The position numbers and the translations under genes were made by a program. This document shows, one piece after another, positions 22,021-22,422 of a stretch of 22,422 bases of DNA. Position 1 is the first letter of the stretch, and the number at the start of each line of letters is the position of its first letter. Source of the DNA: an uncultured Opitutia bacterium (GTDB lineage Bacteria; Verrucomicrobiota; Verrucomicrobiia; Opitutales; UBA953); NCBI GenBank assembly GCA_903829855.1, contig CAIKRN010000006.1, positions 1 to 22,422 on the forward strand. Direction: 5' to 3'. The notes below the pieces were generated by a model. It saw only the letters and a list, made by a program, of their open reading frames with translations. It made no database searches and was not told the origin of the DNA.

Positions 22021-22422
22021 ACCGCTTCGGAAGCCACGGGGCGACCATGGCGCTCCGCGTGCGTGAAGCGGGAGGCTCGCGCGGCGGCCAACGCCGCCTC
22101 ATCGAGCAACCGACTGCCGGAACCGCTGAGGAGTTCGACCTGTTTGATTTCCCCAGACTCTGAAAGCATGACCTTCACCACGACCTGGCCTTCCGTGCCA
22201 GCTCGGCGCGCGCGGGCCGGATAGACCGGCTCTTGGCGCAGTTCAAAAGTGGGCGGCACGTATACCTCCGCCTGCGGAACGAAAACAGCTGCCGGCGTCT
22301 GACCTGAGCTCGAGGCCGCGACGGCGGAGGCCGCCGGTGCGCTCACCGAAAAAGAAGGTGTGGCCACGGTTACTGGCGCCGCGGCGACCTTGATTGGTAC
22401 GGCCACCGGCTCACCCGCACCC
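21993..22422 (-). CDS. TonB-family protein, C-terminal part (5' end outside window)
   Basis: About 143 codons are visible and the frame stays open to the window edge. A GTG at 22404-22406 lies inside the frame but is unlikely to be the true start, because TonB proteins need an N-terminal membrane helix. The upstream part is an Ala/Val/Pro/Ser-rich periplasmic linker. The last 85 residues are a TonB C-terminal domain: PVYPARARRAGTEGQVVVKV, then SESGEIKQVELLSGSGS and LLDEAALAAARASRF. This domain contacts the TonB box of outer-membrane receptors and passes energy from ExbB/ExbD. No receptor or exbBD gene is in the window. The stop is 1 base from the GH16 stop. Confidence 0.9.
   Translation of the reverse strand, partial: GAGEPVAVPIKVAAAPVTVATPSFSVSAPAASAVAASSSGQTPAAVFVPQAEVYVPPTFELRQEPVYPARARRAGTEGQVVVKVMLSESGEIKQVELLSGSGSRLLDEAALAAARASRFTHAERHGRPVASEAVATYRFELR

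Noticed and set aside
1..22422. CRISPR arrays, tRNA/rRNA genes, insertion sequences
   Set aside because: No regularly spaced repeats, cloverleaf-like sequences, transposase motifs or terminal inverted repeats were seen on reading through the window.

Overview
The window looks like chromosomal DNA from a member of the Verrucomicrobiota, probably an Opitutia-like environmental or marine lineage. The best evidence is the four-gene set at the left edge. Its order and architecture match the Akkermansia type IV pilus-like locus Amuc_1099-Amuc_1100-Amuc_1101(PilM)-Amuc_1102. The set of secreted ThuA-like, DUF1080, sugar-epimerase and SGNH proteins fits the same phylum. So do the near absence of Shine-Dalgarno sequences and the high G+C coding DNA. 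No rRNA, tRNA, insertion sequence, CRISPR array or integrated phage was seen. No stretch above about 150 bases lacks a gene.

Layout. (1) 1-4457, minus strand: a pilus-assembly operon transcribed leftwards in the order Amuc_1102-like, PilM-PilN fusion, Amuc_1100-like, Amuc_1099-like. The last gene runs off the window, where a PilQ-type secretin would be expected. (2) 4518-7051, plus strand: a znuACB-type zinc or manganese ABC importer, divergent from the pilus operon, with a 15-bp palindrome shaped like a Fur/Zur box just upstream. (3) 7052-8940, minus: nfeD, floA and a small membrane protein, a membrane-microdomain operon. (4) 9074-10221, plus: a phage-CII-like HTH protein and peptide deformylase. 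(5) 10224-11731, minus: HPr followed by an unknown exported protein. (6) 11875-15285, plus: pyruvate dehydrogenase E1 alpha, E1 beta and E2, closed by a clear intrinsic terminator. (7) 15345-16040, minus: an atypical short-chain dehydrogenase. (8) 16151-20076, minus: a four-gene sugar operon (SGNH hydrolase, tagatose-3-epimerase-like TIM barrel, DUF1080, ThuA-like) closed by its own terminator. (9) 20194-21991, plus: a YdjM-type membrane hydrolase and a secreted GH16 glycosidase. (10) 21993-22422, minus: the C-terminal part of a TonB-family protein.

How the genes work together: the PDH genes form the core of one complex, with E3 not in the window. The Znu genes form one importer, and PilM-N with the Amuc_1100/1102-like proteins form an inner-membrane pilus platform. 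The sugar operon and the GH16 enzyme point to use of plant or algal glycans. The sugar operon combines families implicated in 3-keto-glycoside chemistry (DUF1080, ThuA, epimerase-type TIM barrel), but no Gfo/Idh/MocA oxidoreductase is present in the window.

The points most worth a second look are the PilM-PilN fusion that keeps its PilN docking motif, the sugar operon with a tagatose-3-epimerase-like active site, the SDR that lacks the catalytic tyrosine, the Zur-like palindrome, and the convergent gene pairs whose stop codons are only 0-2 bases apart. I did not see a clearly new defence or mobile system.
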